NCBI GenBank assembly: GCA_014529385.2
Contig: CM043959.1
Coordinates: 53,267,253 to 53,331,252 of the forward strand
Source: Adiantum capillus-veneris
Taxonomy: Eukaryota > Streptophyta > Polypodiopsida > Polypodiales > Pteridaceae
DNA: 64,000 nucleotides
Direction: 5' to 3'
Part shown: in pieces, positions 1 to 10,982 of the stretch
Numbering within the stretch: the stretch's first letter is position 1
How the letters are laid out: every line of letters begins with the position of its first letter
The notes under the pieces: generated by a model
What the model was told of the DNA's origin: nothing
Seen by the model: only the letters and a program-made list of their open reading frames with translations
Databases searched by the model: none
Program-made: the position numbers and the translations under genes

Positions 1-13
1 CAGATTAATACAA

Positions 14-125
14 AAAGAAATACCGAAAGGGGCGCCAATCTTTGAGGCCAATAACTCTAGATACGGAACTCCGCCGGGCCAGTGTCGAATCAATTGTAAA
101 CTGTGAACTGTTTTGAAGTGGTTAT
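14..125 (+). repeat. Dispersed repeat R1, copy 1
   Basis: This is the first of four degenerate copies of one motif, which starts with AAAGAAATACCGAAAGG and continues with a GCGCC..GGGGCC-like block. Copies 1 and 2 stay alignable for about 110 bases and share the string TTTTGAAGTGGT. Copy 3 lies upstream of a primer-binding site, so the motif is probably part of an LTR. This copy is cut by the window edge or by old deletion. Confidence 0.55.
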
Positions 126-457
126 TTGTGCTGTCGCGGTAGATTCTCGACTTGGAGTGTCCAAGTCTGTTACTCCAGATGCTTTTAGACTTGCTGCTTT
201 TCATGTAACTGCTTCTGTACAAGCCAAGGGCTTTTAAATAAGTGCTGTGGGCTCTCTCTCTGGCATGCTACCCGTGGGAGATGCTATCATGAGACTGTGA
301 CAACCACTATCTATATTTGTTGGTTTCTTTCCTTTGATTTTTATTAAATTTTTGGGAACCTCTTGTTGAAATCACATATGCCTGGACATTGTATGGCTAC
401 TGTGAAACGGCCATTGGTTCTTGCGAGAGTTTCACCCGTGGGAGTCAAGGCGAGGCA

Positions 458-557
458 GCCACGAGATGGTTGAGCCGATCGATCAACACTTGAATTCGAC
501 TAGTAAAGCCACGAGATGGTTGAGCCGATCGATCGGCACTTGAATTCGACTAGTAAA
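458..557. repeat. Tandem duplication, 50 bp x 2
   Basis: Two adjacent 50-base units start GCCACGAGATGG and end ATTCGACTAGTAAA. They differ only around the GATCAACA/GATCGGCA position. The near-identity indicates a recent duplication. No coding or structural role is visible. Confidence 0.9.
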
Positions 558-660
558 GAAGTGGCTAGACTTAGTTCAAGTCATTTAGGCCTCTCAGCAA
601 GACTTTATAAGTTGGTGGGTACTAGGAATTAAACCAAAAGGAGAAAACTGGACACATGGC

Positions 661-696
661 AGTAGGACAGCAACCTGCAGTAGGACAGCAACCTGC
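661..696. repeat. Tandem duplication, 18 bp x 2
   Basis: Two perfect adjacent copies of AGTAGGACAGCAACCTGC. The stretch from here to about 1,830 shows no recognisable gene. It contains only short ORFs without domain motifs. Confidence 0.9.
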
Positions 697-1833
697 AGGT
701 CAAGTCACACTCCAGAGTCTCTCATCCCAAGAGGGGGTGCCCAAAAGTGAGAGGAGGCTGATTTTTATATAATTGTGAACACAGTGTGTGTGTGAGTAGT
801 GGGTGCAGGTGATCACACCTTTCATGGAAAGCTGAACTTCTCCCTTGTCTCATGTAGCGCAATGATTTGCTCTCGTGCATCTCTCTCTCCTCTCTGCACA
901 TATGATAATGCCCCTTAAGTTGGGCTTCTCAGAAGACCATGTATAGTTCTGGGGGTTTAATGCGTGATTGCCAAGGCAAGAGCCTTCTGTACAGGAATCG
1001 GATTAGCTAATTGCTACTCCCCCTTATGCCAAGGGAGCCTCGAGAAAGCCTTGGGTGCTTATACCATTTAGGCAGATTTCATGCATCTAAATCAAAGGGC
1101 AAGTAACCCTATTTGTGCGGGAGCTCGAGGGCTCCCCACAAGAGTGATCGGCACGCGAATCGGAGCACAAAACAGAAAATACAGCTTGCTGTAATTTATT
1201 GCAGGGCTCTAAAGTGCCTGGGAAATCACCGTTTTCTTGGGATTTTGTCCGTGGAGACTTCTATTGTGATCATAGTTTTTTTCGTCCCCGTGTGGTTGTC
1301 AAGCCGTACTTCCATACTCGTCCGAGTACGGAAAGTGATTCCATACCCGGCAAAAAATTTGGGGCAAAATTTATTCGCCTGTAGTTTTTGGCCGCACGAG
1401 TTGGGCTGTTGACTCTATTATGCAGGCATTGCAACACATCAGTGAGCTGCGAGCTGCGAATCAACGGCCATGCTCTCGCCCTCTCTTGCTCACCTTCAAC
1501 TTCTCCCGTGCCCACAAGCTAGTCTCTAAATTCTAATTTTTGAACTTTCTATGGGTTTGTGTTTGTGTATAAAGTTTTAAACATGGTGGTGTAGTATGTA
1601 GGCTTTTAAGCATCCTATGTAGTAGGCTATCTGACCTGTGGTATTTCCGGGTAGTCCAATCCGTACTTATTCCGTACTTCTGTACCCGTGTGTGTCCCAC
1701 GTGTGGTTCATGTATGGAAAAATTATGATTGTGATTATGTTGCTGAAATAGGGCGAGAGTAGGGGAATTTCAGCCCGATAAAAGTGGGACAGCTTGTAGA
1801 AGTTTATAGGTTTTTCTTAAGTGCAATAAGAAT

Positions 1834-1945
1834 AAAGAAATACCGAAAGGGGTGCCAACCTTCGGGGCTAACAGGGTGTCGTTGTCCAGTTGGGAGCACT
1901 CTAGCTACCAAGTCGTGAATTGTTTTGAAGTGGTGAATTCCAATT
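1834..1945 (+). repeat. Dispersed repeat R1, copy 2
   Basis: This copy begins AAAGAAATACCGAAAGG and continues in parallel with copy 1 at the window start, including the GTGAAYTGTTTTGAAGTGGT segment. It is probably a fragment of the same LTR family as copies 3 and 4. Confidence 0.55.
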
Positions 1946-2099
1946 ACAATTTTTTGTGAAGTTACTTTGTGTCATTAAGTACAGGGAAAGTTAGACGTAT
2001 AGATTGGGTGAAAGCAAAAGTGTACCGCCCTTTGGTGAGGCTACATGCCGGTTTTAGATGCACAGCAGAGCCACACAGTTGTACCTTGTGAAACAACGT

Positions 2100-2439
2100 A
2101 AAGAAATACCGAAAGGTGCACCATCGTTTGGGGCCATGGCAGTCTGGGAGTGGAACTCCGCCACTCAGTGACTCATGTGGATTCTCTCTCTTTCAGTTTT
2201 GGGGTTGGAAGTGTTAATAGTCTATGAAAGTTTGTTCTTTCAATTGGCACGTGGTGCCGTCCCGTTACAAAAGATATCACCATGGACAACTGGCTAAAAT
2301 AATAGTGCTTCCGAGGGTAGAACGCAACCTCTTTGTATCTCATCTAAAGCATGTTTCAAGTTCAAGGTATGTTGTGTGCCATTCGAGTTTAGTATCGTCG
2401 CTGTAATTTACCGCCTTGTGACATGGCTCGCCAGTCACA
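2100..2439 (+). mobile_element. LTR fragment (R1 family) followed by a primer-binding site
   Basis: R1 copy 3 (2100-2175) is followed by a segment ending GCCAGTCACA. One base later comes TGGTATCAGAGC, the standard plant copia primer-binding site. This marks 2439 as the 3' edge of a 5' LTR on the plus strand. The LTR start is not resolved. The roughly 300 bases after the primer-binding site show no gag homology, so the element is non-autonomous or decayed. Confidence 0.55.
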
Positions 2440-2440
2440 A

Positions 2441-2452
2441 TGGTATCAGAGC
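2441..2452 (+). other. Primer-binding site for initiator tRNA-Met
   Basis: TGGTATCAGAGC is an exact match to the canonical plant LTR-retrotransposon primer-binding site. It lies one base after an LTR terminus in CA. Confidence 0.7.
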
Positions 2453-2827
2453 TGAGACATTTGTTGTTTCATAATAAACCAATCCAGCAATATGATATGA
2501 AGCTGTATGCTTTGCTGGCGTAGCTGAGGGCAATTGCTCTTCTTTTACTAGGGGTATGTCACAAAGTGACGACTTCGATTGCTCACCCGACCGGAAGAGA
2601 ACCGGAAAGAGTAGAGCCAAACCAAGACTCGAACTGAAGACCCAAAGTCTGATGCTCGTATTGTGAAATGCACCACAATTCAGAACCACGGGACCATAAG
2701 AGATACTATAGTAACGCTAACCTGGCATGCTGAAATTGAAGTGTACGGATGGGATGGCATGGCAGATTTGCACTTAGACCTACTTTTTGGAACTAGTCTT
2801 TTGAGCAACAGTTAAAAGTTATCAGAT

Positions 2828-3050
2828 GATTTGGTGCTTTAAGGAATCCTAAAAATAACCTGTGATTTTGAAAGTCTCTTTTGGGCTTTTTGGCTCAGTG
2901 TCTATAAAAGAGAGGCCAAGGTGCCACTCAGCCATTGTGATTTGGTGCTTCAAAGAATCCTAAAAAGAACCTGTGATTTTCAAAGTCTTTTTGAGCTTTT
3001 TGGCTCGGTGTCTAGAAAAGAGTCAGGCCAAGGTGCCACTCACCCACTAC
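2828..3050. repeat. Tandem duplication, about 111 bp x 2
   Basis: Two adjacent units start GATTTGGTGCTT at 2828 and 2939. Both carry CTTTTTGGCTC and GGCCAAGGTGCCACTCA, with scattered substitutions and a small indel. The repeat lies between the primer-binding-site segment and the next R1 copy, and may be internal or U3 DNA of that element. Confidence 0.85.
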
Positions 3051-3117
3051 TACTAGACTGACACTGTGGATGACATAGAGGGAGCGTGTGCATTCCGATA
3101 GTTTTGGTCGATAAAAT

Positions 3118-3285
3118 AAAGAAATTCCTCCTTGGGCGCCTAGTTGAGGGGCTAGTGCTTCTGAGAGTGGAACTCTGCCACTGTGTCTATTGTCTACAAT
3201 AGTTAAAGTTAAAGCTTGTTACACTCCATTAAGTTCAGTATTGTTGCAGTAATTTATCACCTTGTCAAGTGACTTACCAGTTACA
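3118..3285 (+). mobile_element. LTR fragment (R1 family), copy 4
   Basis: It starts with a degenerate R1 motif (AAAGAAATTCC..GGCGCC), followed by GGAACTCTGCCACT as in copy 3. It ends with a GTAATTTATCACCTTGT..CCAGTTACA segment parallel to the LTR edge at 2439. Copia integrase remnants follow directly, which suggests the remains of a larger element. Confidence 0.45.
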
Positions 3286-3310
3286 CGATGTATGGTCAAA
3301 AGCCAAGCTT

Positions 3311-3558
3311 TCCACGTGCGTTTCGGCTTGAATCTGTCGTGTGCTACGTCTGCGTTAACCAGGTTCCCAGTAAAACAGCACAATCTATCACTCTGTAGGA
3401 AGCTTGGTATGGCATGAAGCCATCTATTGGTTGCTTGCATGTCTATGGCTGCTTGGCCTGTGCTTTGCTGCCTAAGCAAAGCCGTAAAAATTTGGATTGT
3501 AAGGCTGTAAAATGTATTTGTATTGGTTACATTTGGAAAGAAAAGACAGGAGGTTGAC
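3311..3558 (+). pseudogene. Copia integrase relic
   Basis: Plus-strand translation gives a degenerate version of the integrase C-terminal segment of copia polyproteins. NQVPSKTAQSITL, then a stop, then EAWYGMKPSIGCLHVYGCLA and CKAVKCICIGYIWKE correspond to the family pattern of an NR-P-KA-ITPYEAW-KPS-HLRVFGC-AY stretch followed by KCIFVGYS. Two in-frame stops remain (in TL*EAW and at the end) and no gag or reverse transcriptase is attached. The related intact-order segment occurs in the family-A copia near 28,650 on the other strand. Confidence 0.75.
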
Positions 3559-4889
3559 TCGTCCACACATGAAGGAGACAAGAACTGACAAAATGCATTG
3601 TTGCCTCTGTTTAATGGTGGTATGGGAATTATATGAGAGATGAATGACTACAATATTATCTCTCTTGACACCAAGTAAATCATCACACTACGGCGAGGTT
3701 GTGTTAGTGCATCCTGGTGAATCTCATGTGAATTGTTAGACAGGGTGTGACGGCTAGTAGATGTTTCTGAGTCTAGTGTGAAATGTTATTCAAGGATGTC
3801 AGATTCAACATTTCACAGAGACTCAGATGTATCTACTAGCATGTCTGCATGGTGTCATCATTCATGTCATCTGATCTTCTCTGCTATGTTTATTTTGACG
3901 TCTGCTTTTAAGACAGGGCAGAGGGATGTCACAGAGTGAATGGTACAAACGGTGATGTGGAACTGCCATAATGATTCTCAACTGATGTGACGGGCTCTGC
4001 GAAAGAACTAATGATGTGGCAATCCCAAAGCAAAAGCTTTTGAGTGGTTGCGCACACAAGTTTCTTTTATGAAAAAAATATTTTAAGCTGGCTTTTGATG
4101 AGTTACTTATAGCAACAAGAGCTATAGAAGAGGACCACTGGTACTCATACAGTTTATGAGAGTGGTCTCTTCGAACAGGGAGCTGTTCTACTGTGCTTGA
4201 TTGAGAAAGCCACGAGCGCCTACATTACGGGCCAATCATCTTTGAGAGGTACTCTGCCTCACATGTCTCTTGCAGGTGTTCTTTTTTTAGTTTTTAGTTG
4301 CTTTCAAGTCTGTTTAGTTCTCTATCACCTACGCTGAGTGCCAGTCAGTTTGACTCTCCCAATGCGGCGGGACAGCAATGGTTTAAAAACATATTTTAGT
4401 CAACAGGCCTCCAAGACATACCCTTTCTAGACTAAAGTCCATACTATCACATAGAATAGCCTAGTTGTGCCACCCTTAGACCTTACACTCGCAGTCTACT
4501 CTGTATTTTTCAATTTTAAAGAGTGGAATAATTCTCTCCTCCTCATAATGCTCTCACCAGGAACAAAAGAGAGTGCTATCGTAATGAGATCTTTTTCCTT
4601 GACATGATGAGGCTAAGTTCAAGAATAGTGTCTCCGTTCTTCAGGTCAAAATTGCTAATTGGTCTTCAAAGCAAGGAAAGGGAGAAACATCCCTCTGTAA
4701 TATAACAAAAACAGTAGACACTACAAAGAAGCCTATAGCAATACCTTCTTCTCTCACGACAATAAGGGAGAACACCAAGGGAGTGACACACACTTAGGAA
4801 ATGGTATTCCTTGGTTAGTGTAGGATGGCCAGACAACCCTTCATTTCCAAACAACAATCTACAAGAGAGTACGAAACAGAGAGTCATAC

Positions 4890-6556
4890 TGTGTATGGAA
4901 GTCCACTTTGAATCAAGGCCTTCTCAGCTTTAGCTTTCCACAACAAAACACCCCAAAATAAGCTACAAAAACATGAGAGTTAGCACAGACACCGAACATT
5001 TCTAAACGAGGCAATTGCTCTTATAACCAGAACTGTAAAGGACTCACTTGAGAACTGCAGCTGGAAATCCAAACTTTTGTGTTCCCAAGGATGTCAGTAG
5101 AACAAAATGGTTTACTTCAGCAGAAGATGCTGCAAAGGTGAGCAAAGAGCCAGATGTAGTCTCTAGACAAATGATGGTGCGATTAACACACAGTGAATCA
5201 GGTTTAAGTTGGGTTTGCGTTTTCTTTAGGTGGGCAGGTAGATTGTACTGTGGGTTAGGACGAGGCTTGTGAAGTTACCTGCATTGATCAGGTTCTCTGT
5301 GGCCTTGAAATCTATGCGGTATGGTCCCGATACATCAAGTACCTCCTTCTCACTTGCACCGATGCAGCAGAGTACAACCCCTGCATTGCCCAGTGCTGGC
5401 TCAATAGATTCCGGATCCTCCAGATCACATTCCACAATCTCCAACCTTTTTCCTGCTTTAGGTTTCAAGAATCCAAAGAGCTGCACAGCAAGACAAAAGC
5501 TGAGTTTTGCTAAGGAAGGCTAGCATGCATGACAGTAAAAGCAGCAAAACATAGCAGGACAGACGGTTTGAAACTCTGAATGCTTTGAAACACGTACTGA
5601 GAAAATTCCAAATGGAGATGCATCATCTGATCCAACAGCGCCAGCAGATGAACTTGCCACATCCTGCAACAATGGAGGAACTCACTTTTTAGATGGTGGT
5701 TATAGCTGGCTCATCACAATTAATGTAACGGGCATCAAATCAACGTGACCTCGAATAAAGCTTGGGCTTTCTCTGCATTTCTTGTACTGGCGCGTACGCT
5801 GAAACCAAGCTTTAGAAGCTCCCTGTGAATTGAGATAGTACTTTAGCCAATGTTATAAGTGAATGAACTGGGAGTCCTATATGTGAGTGCATAATGCCTT
5901 GCTCACCTTACAGTTCTAGAACCAACTTTGCCGGTAGCCCCTGCCACAAACACAACCTTGTTGCTTTTGGCTTGAGACTGGCTCTTGTTCTGCACTTTAA
6001 CCGTTCCAGGTAATTTGCTTCGAATCGGCAAGTTGAAAAGCTTCTTGGTTCCACTTGATGGCTCTGTTTCTGTTGTGTCGCTCTCTTCCTCTTCTTCCTT
6101 AATTTTCACCGTTCCACGACCAAAACCTGTAATCCCATGGTATTGAAGAAGAATAATGACTACTTGCTAAAACTTGTTTGCATTGGCACAATCCATGCAT
6201 GCTCAATGTGGACCGTTTTCTTGATGTCATGCTAAAAGATTGAACAATTTCCTGATGTCATGCTCATGGCTTCTATCACCCGCTGCCATATTATGCGACT
6301 CATGGCTAACAGCAAATCATATGATGTTATTCATCCTGCATTGAAGGCTATTGAAGTGAGGGAGGAAGTCAAATGAAAGACATCTATGCTTACCAGCTTG
6401 GCTGTATATCCGCACTGCATGGTGCCAAATGACTCGCCTTCTCAAAGGAACTCTCTTCCTTCCCAATGCACTCCTTTTCTGTAAGGCTGTAGAGGAAAGT
6501 GGCTGGCCAAGAGAGACCTTTGAGAGGTATTGACTGTGGGACGCAACTGTTTCCAT
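4890..6556 (-). CDS. TIC62-like: TIC62-like NAD(P)-binding Rossmann protein, 5' part (seven exons)
   Basis: Seven minus-strand exons join in phase: 6556-6394, 6126-5907, 5822-5750, 5663-5598, 5480-5279, 5129-5048 and 4962-4890. All junctions are GT-AG; the third donor is a weak GTCACG. The product starts METVASHSQYL, is basic and Ser-rich like a plastid transit peptide, then has an acidic linker. The Rossmann motif VVFVAGATGKVGSRTVR, RELLKLGFSVRA, LEIVECDLEDPE, LCCIGASEKEV, SGPYRID, NHFVLLTSLGTQKFGFPAA and LFWGVLLWKAKAEKALI follow. This order matches TIC62, the redox-sensing protein linked to the chloroplast inner-envelope translocon and to ferredoxin-NADP reductase. An upstream in-frame TGA supports the start, and the ATG has A at -3 and G at +4. 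The exon that should encode the family's VRPGGMERP segment, and the Pro-rich FNR-binding C-terminus, are not seen before the window edge. The gene is therefore split by a long intron or truncated. No internal stop is present. Confidence 0.85.
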
Positions 6557-6607
6557 TGTACGAGCGCTGCAAGGGACGCCAGGAAGCGCAGATTGGTGAA
6601 GATCAGC

Positions 6608-6631
6608 TCACAGCCTGGATTGCCCAAGCAT
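6608..6631 (-). promoter_or_regulatory. Possible upstream ORF of the TIC62-like gene
   Basis: A seven-codon ATG-to-TGA ORF lies about 50 bases upstream of the main start on the same strand. It matters only if transcription begins above 6631, which the sequence cannot show. Confidence 0.25.
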
Positions 6632-6649
6632 GAACTTAAATGAGCTTGA

Positions 6650-8420
6650 GCAGGGAGCTGATTCAGTGATGCGAGTTCAAAGAGGGGCTGCTACCGAGTT
6701 TCGATAGCCCAATAGAGATAGTGAGCAGAGGAGAAGGAAACAGCACAATTGAGTAGAGGTCTAATGGCGACCTTAAAGAAGCTGGAAGTTCATCAGAAGA
6801 ACGTAGGCAGCTCCAGAGTTACAATTTTGCAGGTAGAGACATACACAGACTCAGCGACACCTGCTCACATGATCGCAAGCTCGCAGCAGCGCAAGCAGTT
6901 TTCGCACACCTCATCCACTCTTTTTCCGTTTTTCGCAGCATTTTCCTGCCCGAAAAAAATACCCCCAATTTTTATGATTCGCAAGATTGAGGGATAATCG
7001 GTATTGCCACCTGGCTATCAACAATTCGCTCCTCTCTTGTGTGCTTTTCCAGCCATGTCTTTTCATTCTCCTTCGTGTGAGACATATTTTGCCCTTTATA
7101 CCAAATGTGAGTTTGCCTCAAACACACACAATGCTCATTGCAAAGAGAAGGCCCATTGACAAGGGATTCCAGCCAAATGAGAAAGGCTTGGTCCAGGGTC
7201 ACCATATTTCGCACTGAAGTGCTGCGCAAACATGGAAAGAGTTGAATCATTGGCCCGTCCTGTAGGAATCACAATATCAACCAATACGTTACCTTGTTGA
7301 ACATAATGTTTGCACTTGGTTTTGACCATTTCTGTATATAGCGCATAGGTGGTGCGAAAAACCCTCTCACCCATGTATAAACGGGGATGGCAAGTGGTGC
7401 TTGCGTGTATACACACTGAGTGCCACCCCATAACACTAGTGCTTTTTTGGATGAGGCCTTCCTATTTAGGAGGCCCAACTAGTGAACACGCATAGTTTAT
7501 ACAATTTGTGCAAAAGAGCTCACCATTAGTTGCGTTGATTGCGAAAAAGGGATCGCTAGTTGCTTGTGAAGCCGTTGAGCAGTAGATGTAGAGGGTGTTG
7601 AGCTGTCGTCCATGTTCAAGGCTTGTATAATTTAAGAGGCAAATTTTCATGGTGTATGGGGTGGAACATTTTCATCAAAGCCTTTCTAATTGGTGCTTTA
7701 TCCACCCCATGGGGTGGTGCTTTATGTGAACATGACCCCTTGGGCAAGGCTTACATAATAGATAAGAAACCCATACAATGGCATCTTTGGTGCTCAACTA
7801 TGCACACAATTTTCTCGACACCCCAGTCAACAGAAAGGAACAATTATAGCCACCTCCACTACGCTTGGACAGATGACTGTGAGGCTCCCACTTGCATGCA
7901 ACCAAAGATGAGTTCATATGTATCTCTTTGGATCCTCCTTGGTCAAGTTTACTTTTGTTATCCTAGTCCCCTTAGATGCATGTGGCTATGCACATGTGGT
8001 GTGCGTCGGCTTGTATCCCACTATGAGTGTTTGCTTATGACGACTCTTATAGGGCTTAGGCATGAGAAGCACCCTTTCCCTTGGAATGTGTTTATGCTTT
8101 GTATTTTGGACAGATCAAAAGGGTTCCTTGCTTAGGACCCTCCGAAGACTTGGAGCAATATATGATCCCTTTTTTCATTTATACATTCCCCCCAAATGGA
8201 TAAAAAAGGGACCCAAAATGCGTTTGACCTCTCAGTTTTATCAATTTCATTCAAAACCAAAGACAAAACCATTTCTTCTTGATCTTTGAGTGGGGTATGC
8301 ACGTACAAAGCTGTGAGGTGTTTCATTGGTTCGTATGTTTGAGTGAGGGCCAATGTATTGCAATTTCTTACAGCCTCCTCTATAACATAAGAGCAAATCA
8401 ACTACATTAATATGTCTCTA
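6650..8420. other. Unassigned DNA between the TIC62-like gene and a copia relic
   Basis: Several open frames occur: plus 7623-8135 (170 codons), minus 7135-7431 and minus 8132-8401. None shows a domain motif, a splice pattern or a family I recognise, and they overlap one another. The first part presumably includes the TIC62-like promoter and 5' leader on the minus strand. I see no RNA gene here. Confidence 0.4.
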
Positions 8421-9025
8421 TATGCTGGTTGGAGATGTGCTATGTGTATGTGATAGACTTTGTGATTTTAGCTTATGGGGAATCTTAGTTTGTAGCCTAG
8501 CCTCTCTATGCTATATTGTTTGGTACCTTCTCTTTGCCATGACAATCATCATTCATACCTCTAATAAGCTTCTAATTGGTTCCTAATTTTCTCATTGAGG
8601 ACACGTCCATGGGCCACTACCCTCATGAGGTGATTAAAACTAATCAAGAGCTCCATTAGTTCATTATTAGGTTCCTAAATTAGTGTGTGAGTGTGCTTTT
8701 TAGCATAATAATGAGTTTAGTTGGCCTTTGTAATCATTACAACTAGCTTGCTTACATTGAGAGACCTTTGCACAAGCAGCATGGGTAAGACCTGCCTCAT
8801 GCCTCTCACACATGCATTCAAGTGCACCATTATGGGAGGGAAGAAGGGCATATACAAGTTCAATGGCCAGGGCTTCCATATGGCAAGCCAAGACTAAAGA
8901 CTACCTAATGAAAAAACAATTGTGGTCTGTGGTCAAACCACTCCGGGAAAGTGAGAGAATTGAAACCAAAGCTTCACTAGTGAATCGGCTTAAAATCATT
9001 TGCACATAGCTCACATACATTTAGT

Positions 9026-9460
9026 GCATTGTAGATGAAGATGATCAAGTGGCAATGCGTCTCAAAGCACTCCCAAATGTTGTGTATGACCGTACTCAAA
9101 GAGAAGGACCAAATATTCTCTCTTAAGGACATCATAGACTCTTTACAGGATTTTGAGAAGAAGATAAAAGGTAACATCAACAATGGAAGAGCATTTGTAG
9201 CGACCGACCACCACCGCAACAAAAAGAAGAGCAAGCTCTCAAGTGCACACACTGGTTGTACAAATGATTTGTCAAAAGATAGATATGAAGTGAACCCTTG
9301 TAAGCATTGTGGAAAAAACAATCCCTTATCCAATTATTGCTGATACAAATATCATAACAACAAGCACAAGGAAAACACAAGCAACAACAACCACTACAAA
9401 GACAAAGGCAAAATCAATGTTGATGTTGAAGATTTCAACACCAAAGATGAATATGTTGGT
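9026..9460 (+). pseudogene. Copia gag relic with degenerate zinc knuckle
   Basis: Plus-strand frames give VDEDDQVAMRLKALP, then after a one-base shift KEKDQIFSLKDIIDSLQDFE and a Lys-rich region. The degenerate knuckle CKHCGKNNPLSNYC (9299-9340) follows. The spacing is that of a CCHC knuckle (C-x2-C-x4-H-x4-C), but the His position reads Pro. A stop and an Asn/Lys-rich tail come next. No protease, integrase or reverse transcriptase follows before the LTR, so the element was gag-only or lost pol. Confidence 0.6.
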
Positions 9461-9673
9461 TTAGTTACACTGATATGTTGTGAACACTTTAGCTATGTTT
9501 TCCTCACTTTGTGTTGTAGGGGAGGATTTTGTGTATCCCATCTCATGTGTGGGGAAATTTTTGCATCTTTTTCTATTTGTGTTCGAGGGGAGAATTGTGC
9601 CCTATGTACCTACCCCTAATTTGTTGGAGGTAGTGTGAGTGCTTTAGTGCGACAAAACTGACAAGGGGAGAGT

Positions 9674-9996
9674 TGTTAGGGTGTAGGTTTTGTAGCACCT
9701 AATGTGTGTGAGCACACTCTTACATGTGGATGCTTAGTCAACTTGTGACATGTGATATACCATGTGATTTAGCCTATGTGGAATCCTAGTGTGCAACCTA
9801 CTTGGCAATCCCTGTGACATCATCACTTACGTTTGCAATTAGATCTAACTCAAAGCTATAAATTGAGATTGTGTGTACACTCAATAAACAATCCAATTAG
9901 CAATGTGTAACTATGCTATGCTTTTGTGTATATTGATTTTCTAAGTGTAAATAGCATTCTTATTCTCTGAATCATATTATTAGCGTGAATGCTACA
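9674..9996 (+). mobile_element. Copia 3' LTR with preceding polypurine tract
   Basis: ACAAGGGGAGAGT (9661-9673) is a typical polypurine tract, and the LTR starts immediately with TGTTAGGGTG at 9674. The end near 9996 (..GCTACA) is a guess. A diverged stretch at about 8440-8500 (GTGATTTTAGCTTATGGGGAA) parallels GTGATTTAGCCTATGTGGAA near 9766 and is probably the remnant 5' LTR, which makes a short gag-only element from about 8.4 to 10.0 kb. Confidence 0.5.
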
Positions 9997-10289
9997 TTGA
10001 CTTATCCACCCTAATCCAACTCAATGGCCCACATCATTGGATGGATTTGGTCAATTGATCCATTTTGATCATGGAGGTGTCAATTCCACACCAACATTTG
10101 GACCACTAGGCCTTAACCTAGTCAATACACTTTTTTGAAATAACAAACAAGAATAACAATATCTTTAGATTAGTATTCTTGGAGAGAAGAAATGGACATT
10201 ATGCACAAAGCTAGCTTGACGATGAGAACATGGTAGCTCAAGTAAGAGCATAATAATTATGCAAAAACTCAAGTAAAGTAGTGTTAAGA

Positions 10290-10982
10290 AATACATCCAT
10301 AATATTGTTGTATTAGGGTTTACAAGGGAGCTCTCACCGCTATTCATGGTTGCCTATGAGTGCGTAGAGCAAGGAGGCTCAATGCATGGCTGTGGTAGGG
10401 TCTGCAATAGCATTGTGAGCGAATTTGGTGGCTGTGCATGGTGTGGATTGTCTATGCGAGCTGTGGGCTCCTTGAGAGGGAGGACCCGACAGTATTGGGT
10501 GGGCGGCCTCTTCCTCACCCTCCTCTTGTATTTCTTAATTTGGGAGTGGCCCCCCTTCCCCTTCTCCTTGGAGAGCTCTTTTGGTCGGTTCGATGGCTTC
10601 TCCTGTTAGGATCGACTTGCCAGGACAATGCTTGTGTGGCAACGGTGGATGTCTTCTCCAACGAGGCATGGCTCCCTTGATGATCTACATGTTCTTATTG
10701 ATGATGCATATGTGTGATCAGTGGTCAGACTCCTTGCCTACTCAAAGCGAGTGGCCTTCATGTGACAGGTGATCTCCACCTTTGTGTTGGTAGCTCCTGG
10801 CAGGTCTCTCTTCTTTTGGGTGGCTCCTTGTAAAGTCGGACCTTGTTTATGTGATGGTTGGTACCCTTGGCAAGATGTGTGTTTGGGTATGGTATATGAT
10901 CATTTTTTGGAGTTATTATATATTAGCTCACACAATGTGAGCATTGCCAAAAAAAGAAAGAAAAAGGAATACATCCATAATA
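10290..10982 (+). mobile_element. 5'-truncated LINE copy with 15-bp target-site duplication
   Basis: The 15-base direct repeat AATACATCCATAATA occurs at 10290-10304 and 10968-10982 and brackets 663 bases. The insert ends in an A/G-rich tail after a hairpin-forming GCTCACACAATGTGAGC (10926-10942). The last 150 or so bases resemble the 3' end of the L1 on the opposite strand next door (TTTTTTG..ATATA..GCTCAC..GTGAG..TGCCAAAAA). A poly(A)-like tail, a long TSD and 5' truncation are hallmarks of target-primed reverse transcription. The ORFs inside have no recognisable domain. Confidence 0.75.

Noticed and set aside
2441-2452. tRNA gene or fragment
   Set aside because: Only the 12-base complement of the initiator tRNA 3' end is present. 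It is a primer-binding site, as at 31,259, 45,948 and 61,161.
6442-6627. Alternative N-terminus of the TIC62-like gene in another frame
   Set aside because: It starts at TTG, does not join exon 2 in phase and is shadowed by the ATG at 6556, which does.
7623-8135. 170-codon plus-strand ORF as a gene
   Set aside because: Cys/Trp-rich text without a domain, overlapping open frames on the other strand and no splice or promoter context. Length alone is not enough in an AT-balanced region.
9026-9343. Cellular CCHC zinc-finger gene
   Set aside because: The motif order, gag-like upstream text, polypurine tract and LTR that follow fit a copia gag relic better.
10305-10967. SINE instead of a truncated LINE
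   Set aside because: A GGTTCGATGGC string resembles a B box, but no A box lies at the right spacing and the 3' end resembles the neighbouring L1.
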